From assembly GCA_028874075.1 (NCBI GenBank), contig JAPPLU010000070.1:76899-140898 (forward strand): a stretch of DNA of 64,000 nucleotides, written 5' to 3'. The stretch comes from Chloroflexota bacterium (lineage in GTDB: Bacteria > Chloroflexota > Dehalococcoidia > Lucifugimonadales > UBA3495). The stretch's first letter is position 1; each line of letters begins with the position of its first letter. Shown piece by piece: positions 42,158-49,971 of the stretch. Below the pieces are notes generated by a model, which was not told the origin of the DNA, searched no databases, and was given only the letters and a program-made list of their open reading frames with translations. The position numbers were made by a program, and so were the translations under genes.

Positions 42158-44488
42158 GTGGCAGACGAACAAACGGGAAAGCGGGGGGGCGCCGGGATAG
42201 AGTCCCCCTTGACGCCGCCCGCGAAGGACGCCTCCTTCGCAAGGGCGCTGGATGAACTGGTTTCCCTGGCCCGGCAGGGGCACCGCCCCGATTCTGACAA
42301 TTTTAACCCTTCCGACCAATGGTTGGTGGACAACATGCCCGTCTTCCAGGAAATGTCGGAAGGCGACCGGGCCAAAGTGCTGGCCGAGGCCAGCGCAGTG
42401 GTCAAAGAGGGAGAAGAAGCCAACGCTGCCGGACGCGCCGCCACCAAGGCTTGGCCGGGTGTAGCAGTCAAGCTGGACAGCGGCGGAATTGGGTTTTTCA
42501 GCCAATTGGGCGTCGTGCGACGCCCCGACCTTACCCAGTACTACGTCGACGGGTTTGTTCCCAATCGGGACGCCCTTTCCTTCAGCGAAGAAAACCAGGC
42601 CCTTTTCACCGAAGTATTTGAGTGTATTAACGCCAGGTTGCGGGAGCACCTGGCTTCAGGCCAGACGATAATTCAGACCGACCGTCAGATTTGCGACGCG
42701 CCAGGCCGTTCGTTTCACGCCCGGCAGTTGCTTTTCGGAGCCGACTATCTGCAACTCCCCTATATGTGGCGCCAGCTTACCTTCGAGTTGCCCGAGGCCG
42801 AACGGGCGGAGACTCCGGACATTATTGAGGTCTCCATCCCACACTGGTACGACGACCTGGGATTGCCGGAAGAACTGAAGACCCGTCTCAAGGAAGTGGG
42901 GATTAATCAGCTGGTTTTCAAGGCCCCTACCCTGGGCCTGTCCCTGCACCTGGGCTTCGACTACGTGGGCGAACACAAGATGGGCCCCTTGTCCATCGCC
43001 ATGCACCAGGTCAAGCAGAACAACGGCATCGCCATCCAGGCGGCCCTGAGCCTGGCCCGAATCCGCACCTTGAACGGCTCCATATCAAACACGGCGCTCA
43101 TTACCGTGGGTCCGTCCCTGCATGGAAAGAGCACGCTGACCATTATGATCGAACTGGCCAACAGCCAACTGGCTGGTGTGCTGGGCCTGGAAACCGACCC
43201 CCTGGAAGGGGTCTACCCTATGAACGACGACATTGTTCTGCTGCAGCCCCTGCGGGAACCCATCGTTTCCAACCGGGAGGGGAGCCGCTTTACCATCTCC
43301 CACAGCATCGACGGCACCGAGAATAACTTCTATGCAATGCCCTTCGGTCTGAATGAATCCGAGGACCCCATCACCTTCGACGCGGTTCGGGGATCGAAAA
43401 CGGAACCAAATCCCCAGGAAACCCTGGAGAATGTGCCGGTTATCCTTCCTGAAGACGCCGGCGCCGCGGCTCCCAACTTCCTTGAAAACCCGGTCCGCAA
43501 TATGCGTGTTACCCTGTCCCGCCGCCGCCTGCTGGCCCGTAAGGGAGTGGGCGGCTTGATCGATTCCATTACGGACGGCGAACTGGCGGACTCGGTACAC
43601 GTCCCCATGGAACACACGGACCGGGTGTTCTGGCAGGAAGTGATGCGCCAGAACACGGTGATTCCGCCCCTTCGCCGGTTGAGCCTGGAGCAGTACATCC
43701 GCGTGCTGATGTACGGCGAGGCCGTGCAGATGGGCGCGGCCATTGGCGCCATTGGTCGACCCTACGTGGAGTATTTTTCCGACCCATTCATCATCGGGCT
43801 GGAAGACGAGAACGCCAACCTGATGTACCACATCCTGCAGCAACTAGCCTGGGGTGGCATGCCGCAGGAGTACTACGTCTTCAACACCGGCGGCATCGGC
43901 GCCGACAGTAATGACGAAGCCAGCGGAGCCAACTACAAGAAAATTCCCCGGGAACTGACCCTGATGCTCCAGGAGGCTTTGCTGCGTGGAGCGGTGAAGT
44001 TTGAATATGACCCCATCCTGCGTTCGGAAGTGGGTGTGGCCATCGTCGATGCCCAGGGCGAGGAGCTTGTGGACCTTCGCAAGGACTGGCTGCCCCGGCA
44101 TGTCTACGGGGACGAGGACTACACTTCGCGTGTTCTGGATCTGCGCCGCCGCCGCTATTTCGGCCGCGATGCCCAGGACAAGGCGGGCATCCTGCGCTAC
44201 ACCAAAGTCAACGCCGTGCTGATAGACCTGGCAGACATTCCCGCCCCGGCAAATGAACGGGAACTTACCTGGCTGCTTTCCTTCTTCTGGCATGTCGACC
44301 AGGCTTACAATAGTCTGACCGAGTTAATGGAGCGCATCGATGAGGGGCAGCGCCCTCTGCCCTTCCAGTTGCGAGAACTGCAGGACAAGTACGAGACGGG
44401 CGTGGCCCATGGACTGGAACTTAGCGATGCGGGGATGGCCGCTCTGCCCAAGCTAGGGCTTGAGGCGGCAACCGCGTCGACGGCGTAA
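42158..44488 (+). CDS. divergent ATP-type PEP carboxykinase-like protein
   Basis: This 776-residue protein looks like a distant relative of ATP-dependent PEP carboxykinase. By eye, LLFGADYLQLPYMWRQLTFE matches the FVGADP region, YVGEHKMG matches the YGGEMKKG block, and VGPSLHGKSTLT (residues 314-325) matches the P-loop GLSGTGKTTLS. NDDIVLL matches the DDEHGW kinase-2 site. FYAMPFGLNESEDPITFDAV matches the CYAKTINLSEEAEPEIYNAI stretch. One of the two metal-site lysines reads Met and the metal histidine is not obvious. It is about 240 residues longer than true PEPCK (about 530). GTG start. The role is unknown; a kinase or GTP/ATP-binding function is likely. Confidence 0.65.
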   Translation: MADEQTGKRGGAGIESPLTPPAKDASFARALDELVSLARQGHRPDSDNFNPSDQWLVDNMPVFQEMSEGDRAKVLAEASAVVKEGEEANAAGRAATKAWPGVAVKLDSGGIGFFSQLGVVRRPDLTQYYVDGFVPNRDALSFSEENQALFTEVFECINARLREHLASGQTIIQTDRQICDAPGRSFHARQLLFGADYLQLPYMWRQLTFELPEAERAETPDIIEVSIPHWYDDLGLPEELKTRLKEVGINQLVFKAPTLGLSLHLGFDYVGEHKMGPLSIAMHQVKQNNGIAIQAALSLARIRTLNGSISNTALITVGPSLHGKSTLTIMIELANSQLAGVLGLETDPLEGVYPMNDDIVLLQPLREPIVSNREGSRFTISHSIDGTENNFYAMPFGLNESEDPITFDAVRGSKTEPNPQETLENVPVILPEDAGAAAPNFLENPVRNMRVTLSRRRLLARKGVGGLIDSITDGELADSVHVPMEHTDRVFWQEVMRQNTVIPPLRRLSLEQYIRVLMYGEAVQMGAAIGAIGRPYVEYFSDPFIIGLEDENANLMYHILQQLAWGGMPQEYYVFNTGGIGADSNDEASGANYKKIPRELTLMLQEALLRGAVKFEYDPILRSEVGVAIVDAQGEELVDLRKDWLPRHVYGDEDYTSRVLDLRRRRYFGRDAQDKAGILRYTKVNAVLIDLADIPAPANERELTWLLSFFWHVDQAYNSLTELMERIDEGQRPLPFQLRELQDKYETGVAHGLELSDAGMAALPKLGLEAATASTA

Positions 44489-44577
44489 AAGACCGTCCGC
44501 CTCTCGCAAGAGTATGGGCGGCGCCGAAATCAAAAACATTAACCCAAGACCTGCGGGAAGCGGGACCGGGATAAACT

Positions 44578-45114
44578 ATGAGCATGGAACCTGGCAGCAT
44601 CACCTATCCACTTGGCGCCCTGTCCAGGATTGAGGCGGAAACCTTCGGTGAGCCTGGCCGGCGCACTTTCAGGCTGGTGCTGCAGTCGGGAAGGGCTACC
44701 TTCCACGTCTGGCTGGAAAAGGAACAACTCTTCCAGTTGGGGGCCGGGCTGAAGGAGGCCGTGGACCGACAGACGGACTCGGACCGGGAAAAAGATAGTT
44801 CCCCCACCGCGCCCGGTTGGTCGGGTGACGAGACCCAAATCGAGTTCAAGGCCAGGGTATTGTCCGGGCGGCACGACGAAGATACCAATTCCTTTTACCT
44901 GCAGGCCCAGGGCGATGGAGACGAACAGTCGGGCGAAGAAGCGCCCTCGGTGAGCTTTTGGATCACTGTCAGCCAGGCCTCGGTTCTGGCGGACGAAAGC
45001 CTGCGGATCTGCGCTGCCGGGCGTCCACCCTGCTTCCTGTGCGGGTTGCCCATAGACCCCACCGGCCACGTATGCCCCCGGGCCAACGGCCACGCGGTGT
45101 TTGAGACCGGCTGA
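44578..45114 (+). CDS. DUF3090 family protein
   Basis: The 178-residue protein matches DUF3090: RIEAETFGEPGRRTFRL near the start, WLEKEQLFQLGAGL, a variable charged middle, and the cysteine-containing end AGRPPCFLCGLPIDPTGHVC then PRANGH. The CxxC plus later Cys/His suggests a zinc site. In Actinobacteria this family is encoded beside an SCO1664-type protein, a histidine phosphatase and the mycothiol ligase MshC; here the SCO1664-type gene follows and the other two are absent. Function is unknown. Confidence 0.88.
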   Translation: MSMEPGSITYPLGALSRIEAETFGEPGRRTFRLVLQSGRATFHVWLEKEQLFQLGAGLKEAVDRQTDSDREKDSSPTAPGWSGDETQIEFKARVLSGRHDEDTNSFYLQAQGDGDEQSGEEAPSVSFWITVSQASVLADESLRICAAGRPPCFLCGLPIDPTGHVCPRANGHAVFETG

Positions 45115-45165
45115 TTCCCCCTTTCAACTGCGCCATCTCCCTAGGGGACTGGAAGGACTTACCTG

Positions 45166-45870
45166 GTGGCACTTGACCAAATCAATGGCGACGTTCTCCT
45201 GAACGGAGAATTCCAGACCTGCGAACTTACCCCGCTGGGCTCCAACTACACCTTTGTGGCTTCGCTTCAACTGGGTGAACAGACTGATCGCGCCATCTAC
45301 AAACCCCGGGACGGAGAAGTTCCGCTGTGGGACTTTCCCCGGGGCACCCTTTACAAGAGGGAATATGGCGCTTACTTACTGAGTCAGGTATTGGAGTGGG
45401 ACTTCATCCCCCGCACCATCATCCGGGAGGGCCCCTACGGAATTGGCTCGGTGCAGCAGTACGTGGAACACGATCCCCATCTGAATTACTACACCCTGGG
45501 TGAGGGGGATGCCGAAGAACTGCGAATGATCTGCTGCTTCGACCTGGTGTCGAACAATACCGACCGTAAGGCCAATCACGTGTTGGTAGACGAGAAAGGC
45601 AAACTCTGGGGAATTGATCAGGGCCTGACCTTCCACGCCGATACCAAGATCCGCACCGTCATCTGGGACTTCGGGGGTGAGCCTATCCCGGACGCGTATC
45701 TTCAGACCCTCACCAGGCTCCTGGGAAAGTTTATCCACCCTTCGGGCTTGTTCAAGGAGTTGCTGGACCTGCTGTTGCCGGAAGAAGTTATCGCCATGCA
45801 GAAGCGTATCCAATGGGTGCTTTCGGAGCGGACTTATCCTGGTTTGCCCGGGCGACGCCGGCGGCGCTAG
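45166..45870 (+). CDS. SCO1664 family protein (phosphatidylinositol-kinase-like fold)
   Basis: This 234-residue protein belongs to the SCO1664-type family, remotely related to PI3/PI4-kinase catalytic domains. RAIYKPRDGEVPLWDFPRGT carries the ATP-binding lysine, and FDLVSNNTDRKANHVL resembles the catalytic loop (D...N). The following LWGIDQGLTFH resembles the metal-binding D-x-G motif. So kinase-like chemistry is likely, but the substrate is unknown. GTG start with GGAAGG about 11 bases upstream. It follows DUF3090 by 51 bases and ends the transcript, convergent with the HAD gene. Confidence 0.88.
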   Translation: MALDQINGDVLLNGEFQTCELTPLGSNYTFVASLQLGEQTDRAIYKPRDGEVPLWDFPRGTLYKREYGAYLLSQVLEWDFIPRTIIREGPYGIGSVQQYVEHDPHLNYYTLGEGDAEELRMICCFDLVSNNTDRKANHVLVDEKGKLWGIDQGLTFHADTKIRTVIWDFGGEPIPDAYLQTLTRLLGKFIHPSGLFKELLDLLLPEEVIAMQKRIQWVLSERTYPGLPGRRRRR

Positions 45871-45909
45871 TTAGTTTCCTCCTGGAAGCCCCCGGTCTAG
45901 CCTGTTCAG

Positions 45910-46581
45910 CTAATGCCCGGCGGGGCCGTTCGCCAGCAGGGAAAGGTCAAATTCCTCCAGTGTTTCCAGAATGGTGTGTGCCAGGCTGACATCCAGGTTG
46001 CGGGTGTATTCAGTGCGAACGCAGATGGTATACGCCCCGGAGGCCACAGCCGCTGCTATGCCGATGGGCGAATCCTCGATGGCGATGCACTCCCCTGGCG
46101 GCACGCCCAGGCTCTCCGCCGCTTTGATGTAGATGTCGGGCTCCGGCTTCCCCCGGGTAACGTCGTCGCCGCCCAGCACGGCGTCAAAGGCGCCGGTAAG
46201 CCCTATAGCGCCCAGCTTCAGGTCAACCCACATGTGCAGGGAAGAAGAGGCTACGGCCTTGGGCAGACCCCTCTCGTTGCAGGCTTGAATCAGTTCCCGT
46301 ACTCCGGGTTGTGGTTCCAGTTCTTCCTGCATCACCTGCCGTACGATGTCATCGTAGCGGTTAATGTACTCTTCGGCCGGCAAAGGGAGCGGGCGGCGGA
46401 TTTTTAGCTGCCTCCAGGTCTCGCCAATGGTCGTTCCTATCAGGAATTCCTCGTTTTCCTGCACTGACACCGGTTCAACACCCTCCTGAACCAGCAAACG
46501 GTTGATGGCGCTTAGGAAAAGGGGTTCGCTGTCCACCAGGACTCCGTCCATGTCAAAGAGAATTGCTCGATAGCCTGTCAT
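45910..46581 (-). CDS. HAD-family hydrolase (phosphoglucomutase/phosphatase-like)
   Basis: The 223-residue HAD subfamily IA protein has the nucleophile motif LFDMDGVLVDSEPL at the N-terminus, a helical cap (about 18-85), the Ser/Thr motif VASSSLHMWVDLKL, the lysine in GKPEPDIYIKA, and the acidic motif IEDSPIGIAAAVASG. It is typical of sugar-phosphate phosphatases and beta-phosphoglucomutases. The substrate is not readable. It is separated from modC by 150 bases, within which no promoter with both boxes was found. Confidence 0.9.
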   Translation of the reverse strand: MTGYRAILFDMDGVLVDSEPLFLSAINRLLVQEGVEPVSVQENEEFLIGTTIGETWRQLKIRRPLPLPAEEYINRYDDIVRQVMQEELEPQPGVRELIQACNERGLPKAVASSSLHMWVDLKLGAIGLTGAFDAVLGGDDVTRGKPEPDIYIKAAESLGVPPGECIAIEDSPIGIAAAVASGAYTICVRTEYTRNLDVSLAHTILETLEEFDLSLLANGPAGH

Positions 46582-46731
46582 TGAGTTCCTGTGCTCCTGT
46601 CTTGAATGGGATGATGTAATTACACTTGGCCGGCCGATCTCGGCAGTCTCGTCGAATTATAGTCTCTACCGGGTAGCAGTGGGCTACGGGAATTAAGGGA
46701 CGAGGGTTCAACAAACATCCCAATCAGATTC

Positions 46732-47856
46732 TCATTCTTCGTCGGAAACAAGAAAGCATGAAGATGCCTTGAAAACAGCCCAAAGGTTGTCGCCTGTTGC
46801 AATGCACATTTCATTCAGGGATGTGCCGGTGATGTGGCACTTAAGGTCCACATCACCGCAGGCTAGAGTGACTTGGTAGCCCGGGGGCCGCAATTCTATG
46901 GCCGAAACCACTCCGGGCAGGCGGTTGCGGGCTGAGGAACCCCGCGGTTCCGTATCCGACAGGATGATGTCGGATGCGCGTACCCCAACCGTAACCCTGC
47001 TGCTGCTGGCCACGTCGGACAGGGGCACCTCCAGTTGCAAACTCCCTGATGGGACGGCGCAAACCATCGTTCCGTCCTGTGGGTGGAGGGATGTTATCAC
47101 CAGGGAAAGAAGGTTTTCCACTCCCACCAGCCGGGCCACCCGGCCGTGCCCCGGCTGCCCCAGTACTTCCAGGGGAGCGCCGGCAGCCTCCAGCTTGCCC
47201 TTGTTGATTACCTGCACCGTGTCGGCCATGGATATGGCTTCTTCGATGTCGTGGGTTACCATAATTGCGGGTACCCCCGCCTCCCTTAACCTAGTCCGCA
47301 GTTCGGACCGAAGAGTTCTACGCAGTTCAATATCCAGAGAGTTGAAGGGTTCGTCTAGCAGCATCAGGGCCGGCATGGGCGCCAGCGCTCGGGCCAGGGC
47401 CGCCCGCTGCTGCTGGCCCCCCGAAATCTGGTGAGGGCGCCGGTTCACCAGTTCACCCAGCTGGAACATTTCCACCAACTCCGCCAGGCGACGCCGGCGG
47501 CCTTCCGGTGTCCAGTCAATTAAGCCATAGCCGATGTTGCCGGCTACCGTGAGGTGAGGGAAGAGGTGGTAGCCCTGGGTGAGCAATCCTGCCCGCCGCA
47601 AGTGGGGCGGGACGAAGATACTGGTCACGCCGTCATAGACCGGCCGGCCGCCAATTTCGATGTGCCCCTCCAGGGGCTGCAGCAGTCCGGCGATAGCCCG
47701 CAGCAGGGTGGTCTTTCCTGCGCCCGATGGCCCGAACAGGGTCAGCAACTGCCCCGGTTCCACTTCCCACTGGGCTTCCAGGTTGAATTGCCCGATCTGG
47801 TACCTGACCCAGCCGGAAGATCGGAAGGATGATGACTCGCCCTGGGCGCTGCTCAT
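46732..47856 (-). CDS. modC: molybdate ABC transporter ATP-binding protein
   Basis: The 374-residue ATPase energises molybdate import. Walker A GPSGAGKTT is near residue 44, signature ISGGQQQRAALARA, Walker B LMLLDEPFNSLD, and a C-terminal mop-like domain (about 285-360, ending GTSLNEMCIATGDNLWAVFKA) binds oxyanion. ATG 47856 overlaps the modB stop by four bases (ATGA), which decides the start over the ATG five codons upstream. Tungstate or sulfate transport is an alternative, but the modAB partners favour molybdate. Confidence 0.9.
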   Translation of the reverse strand: MSSAQGESSSFRSSGWVRYQIGQFNLEAQWEVEPGQLLTLFGPSGAGKTTLLRAIAGLLQPLEGHIEIGGRPVYDGVTSIFVPPHLRRAGLLTQGYHLFPHLTVAGNIGYGLIDWTPEGRRRRLAELVEMFQLGELVNRRPHQISGGQQQRAALARALAPMPALMLLDEPFNSLDIELRRTLRSELRTRLREAGVPAIMVTHDIEEAISMADTVQVINKGKLEAAGAPLEVLGQPGHGRVARLVGVENLLSLVITSLHPQDGTMVCAVPSGSLQLEVPLSDVASSSRVTVGVRASDIILSDTEPRGSSARNRLPGVVSAIELRPPGYQVTLACGDVDLKCHITGTSLNEMCIATGDNLWAVFKASSCFLVSDEE

Positions 47857-48692
47857 GTTGATTCCCGCCACCGGTACCTGGAAATAAGGCCCAGGGCTCC
47901 CAGCACTAATAGTGCCAGCGCCAGCAGGATTACTGACAGGGCTATGGCGCTTTCCAGGCTGGTTTCCATGGCGGTCATAATTGCCAAGGGCATGGTCTGG
48001 GTCTCTCCCATCAGGTTGCCCGCGAACATGATAGTGGCTCCGAACTCGGACAGGGCCCGGGCCCAGGCCAGCGCCAAGCCGGTCAGCAGTGAGGGGGTCG
48101 CCATGGGCAGTGTGAGCTTCAGAAAAGTTCGCCAGGGAGACAGTCCCAGGGTCTGGGAGATGGCCTCATATTCCCTGGGCACTGCCATAAAACCCAGCTT
48201 CGCCGACCGGATATAGAAAGGAGCGGCCACAAAGATCTGGGCGAATATCACTGCCATCGTGGTGAAGGGCAGAGAAATACCCAAGTGGGCCAGGGGCGGC
48301 CCCAGTATCCCTTGCCGGCCAAAAGCCAGCAACATGGCTACACCGGCGACCACGGGTGGCAGTATTATCGGCAACTCCACTATCTGGTCTACCACCCGCA
48401 TTACCGCCGAACTGCTGCGTGCCAGAGACAGGGCGAAGGGAGTTCCCACCACCACTACCACTACCATACTGATTGTGCTGGTGAATAACGACAGCCACAA
48501 GGCCTGGAGAACGTTGTCGTTTAACAGGCTGGCCAGGGCAACTTCCTGCGATAGCGCCCGGACCAACAAAGCCAGGATTGGCAAACAGATAAAGGCCACG
48601 TACAGGGCAGTGGCTATGCTTCCCACGGGTATGCGGATGGAAGATCCCATTGGGCCAGTGTCCGTGACCAGTCTCTTTAGGGGAGACGCCAT
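47853..48692 (-). CDS. modB: molybdate ABC transporter permease
   Basis: This 279-residue inner-membrane permease has about five to six hydrophobic segments and the family EAA-type loop near residue 180 (EYEAISQTLGLSPWRTFLKL). The WARALSEFGATIMFAGNL motif of ModB follows. ATG 48692 removes 31 polar in-frame codons that overlap the modA end. It lies 55 bases after modA and overlaps modC. Confidence 0.92.
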   Translation of the reverse strand: MASPLKRLVTDTGPMGSSIRIPVGSIATALYVAFICLPILALLVRALSQEVALASLLNDNVLQALWLSLFTSTISMVVVVVVGTPFALSLARSSSAVMRVVDQIVELPIILPPVVAGVAMLLAFGRQGILGPPLAHLGISLPFTTMAVIFAQIFVAAPFYIRSAKLGFMAVPREYEAISQTLGLSPWRTFLKLTLPMATPSLLTGLALAWARALSEFGATIMFAGNLMGETQTMPLAIMTAMETSLESAIALSVILLALALLVLGALGLISRYRWREST

Positions 48693-48747
48693 TATCGAAA
48701 GCCTGGAGGATTGGTGGAGCTTGTTACATCTAGCGCAGGCAGTCCTT

Positions 48748-49698
48748 TCACGGCGTGTCCCCTTGGGCCTCCAGTGGCGGCCCAAAGCTGTAACTGCGTA
48801 GGATTTTCTGGCCCGAATCGGACAGGACGAAATCCAGGAACGCCGCGCTTTCCGGCTTCCGCGTCAGCCCCGCAATTGGATAGTGGGCAGTTACGTTTAT
48901 GGGGTCGGGCAACTCCAATACCCTCACTCCGGCGGTGACCAGAGAGGCGTTTGAGGAATAAACCACCCCGGCGTCGGCTTCCCCCAGGTTCACCTTCTGA
49001 ACGATGGCGCGCACGTTGGCCTCACGGGACACCACATTTGCCCTCAAACCATTGGCCATTTGTCGGCCCAGGTGAGGTGCGGCTTCGATATTCTCGAGCA
49101 ACCGTTCGGTGTATCTGCCAATGGGGACTTCTCCCTGCCCCAGGACAATTTTCGTTTGGGGCCTGGCGAGCGCTTCTAGTTGGATGCGAAATGCAGGCTG
49201 CGGCATTGTGTTGGTATCAAGAGCCTCTATGTCCAGGTTTCCGCCCGAACCGGCGAAGGCCAATATTGCCAGGCGGTTGCTGGCGAAATTCACGGCTGGG
49301 CTGGCAGTCAGTCCCAGGTCTGCCACTGCCTCCATCTGGTCCCAGTCGGCGGAAGCGAATACGTCGGCCTTGGCCCCGTGCTCCAGCTGTGTTCGCAATC
49401 GCTGGCTTCCGTCAACGTTGAGGACGACTTCGCTGTCTGGGTGAAGTGATTGGTATTCCCTGGCGATGGCATTGAAGGCCTCCGTGAGCGATGCCGCCGC
49501 GAAGACAGTGATGACGGAATCCTCCCCGTTGGCGGAACTGTCTGGGGGAGGTGATGACTGCTGGGCCTCCCTTATCCCGCAGCCCGCGGCCATTACGGCC
49601 ATTATTCCCAGGGCCAGGAACGACAGGAAGCGAGAACATTTCCTGCCTTTGAGGCAGGAACCATCTTTAGTGCCTTTGCTCTGTTTTCCAGTTGTCAA
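48748..49698 (-). CDS. modA: molybdate-binding lipoprotein
   Basis: This 316-residue substrate-binding protein is lipid-anchored. A basic N-terminus and hydrophobic core end in the lipobox MAAGC with Cys40. The mature protein shows ITVFAAASLTEAFNAIAREY, VVLNVDGSQRLRTQLEHGAKADVFASAD, NRLAIL, and LGEADAGVVYSSNA, all ModA hallmarks; Ser and Ala-Ala ligands for the oxyanion are in place. Start is TTG 49698, as no ATG precedes the signal core. A consensus promoter stands about 75 bases upstream. Confidence 0.92.
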   Translation of the reverse strand: MTTGKQSKGTKDGSCLKGRKCSRFLSFLALGIMAVMAAGCGIREAQQSSPPPDSSANGEDSVITVFAAASLTEAFNAIAREYQSLHPDSEVVLNVDGSQRLRTQLEHGAKADVFASADWDQMEAVADLGLTASPAVNFASNRLAILAFAGSGGNLDIEALDTNTMPQPAFRIQLEALARPQTKIVLGQGEVPIGRYTERLLENIEAAPHLGRQMANGLRANVVSREANVRAIVQKVNLGEADAGVVYSSNASLVTAGVRVLELPDPINVTAHYPIAGLTRKPESAAFLDFVLSDSGQKILRSYSFGPPLEAQGDTP

Positions 49699-49773
49699 TC
49701 TTTAGGTGAAGCAGACAGGACTATTCGCAGGCCGGGCTGAGACCCACCAATTGCAACGCGTCGCAGTTACAAA

Positions 49774-49802
49774 ATTCTAGGTTTGGCAGTAATGCCTGTC
49801 AA
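49774..49802 (-). promoter_or_regulatory. promoter of modABC with inverted repeat in the spacer
   Basis: On the minus strand, consensus TTGACA (49797-49802) and TAGAAT (49774-49779) are 17 bases apart. The spacer contains the inverted repeat GGCA-TTAC-TGCC, which could be a repressor site. The start would be near 49767. No Moco riboswitch was recognised in the 69-base leader. Confidence 0.75.
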
Positions 49803-49881
49803 TGCGAAAGCCTTTTCCCTCTATCAAGACCCGCTATTGGGTCGGGCGGAGGTTCGCCAGAATATTGTGCCCAGCAAAAGA

Positions 49882-49905
49882 GTTGGGGCCCCAACCTGGG
49901 GCCCC
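49882..49905 (-). terminator. GC-rich tandem palindrome after the DUF11 gene
   Basis: GGGGCCCC occurs twice (49885-49892 and 49898-49905) five bases apart, so the copies can pair into an 8-base hairpin. It lies 66 bases past the stop of the minus-strand surface-protein gene, and AACTCTTTT follows on that strand. The remaining gap up to the mod promoter shows nothing. Confidence 0.5.
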
Positions 49906-49971
49906 GTTATGTTCCGGAAGTCTTGTCGGGCGGCCAGTGATCTAACCGCCCGATGCAGGGTTTAGTTTTGG

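Noticed and set aside
49699..49773. Moco riboswitch upstream of modA
   Set aside because: The leader is too short and lacks the expected multi-stem layout.
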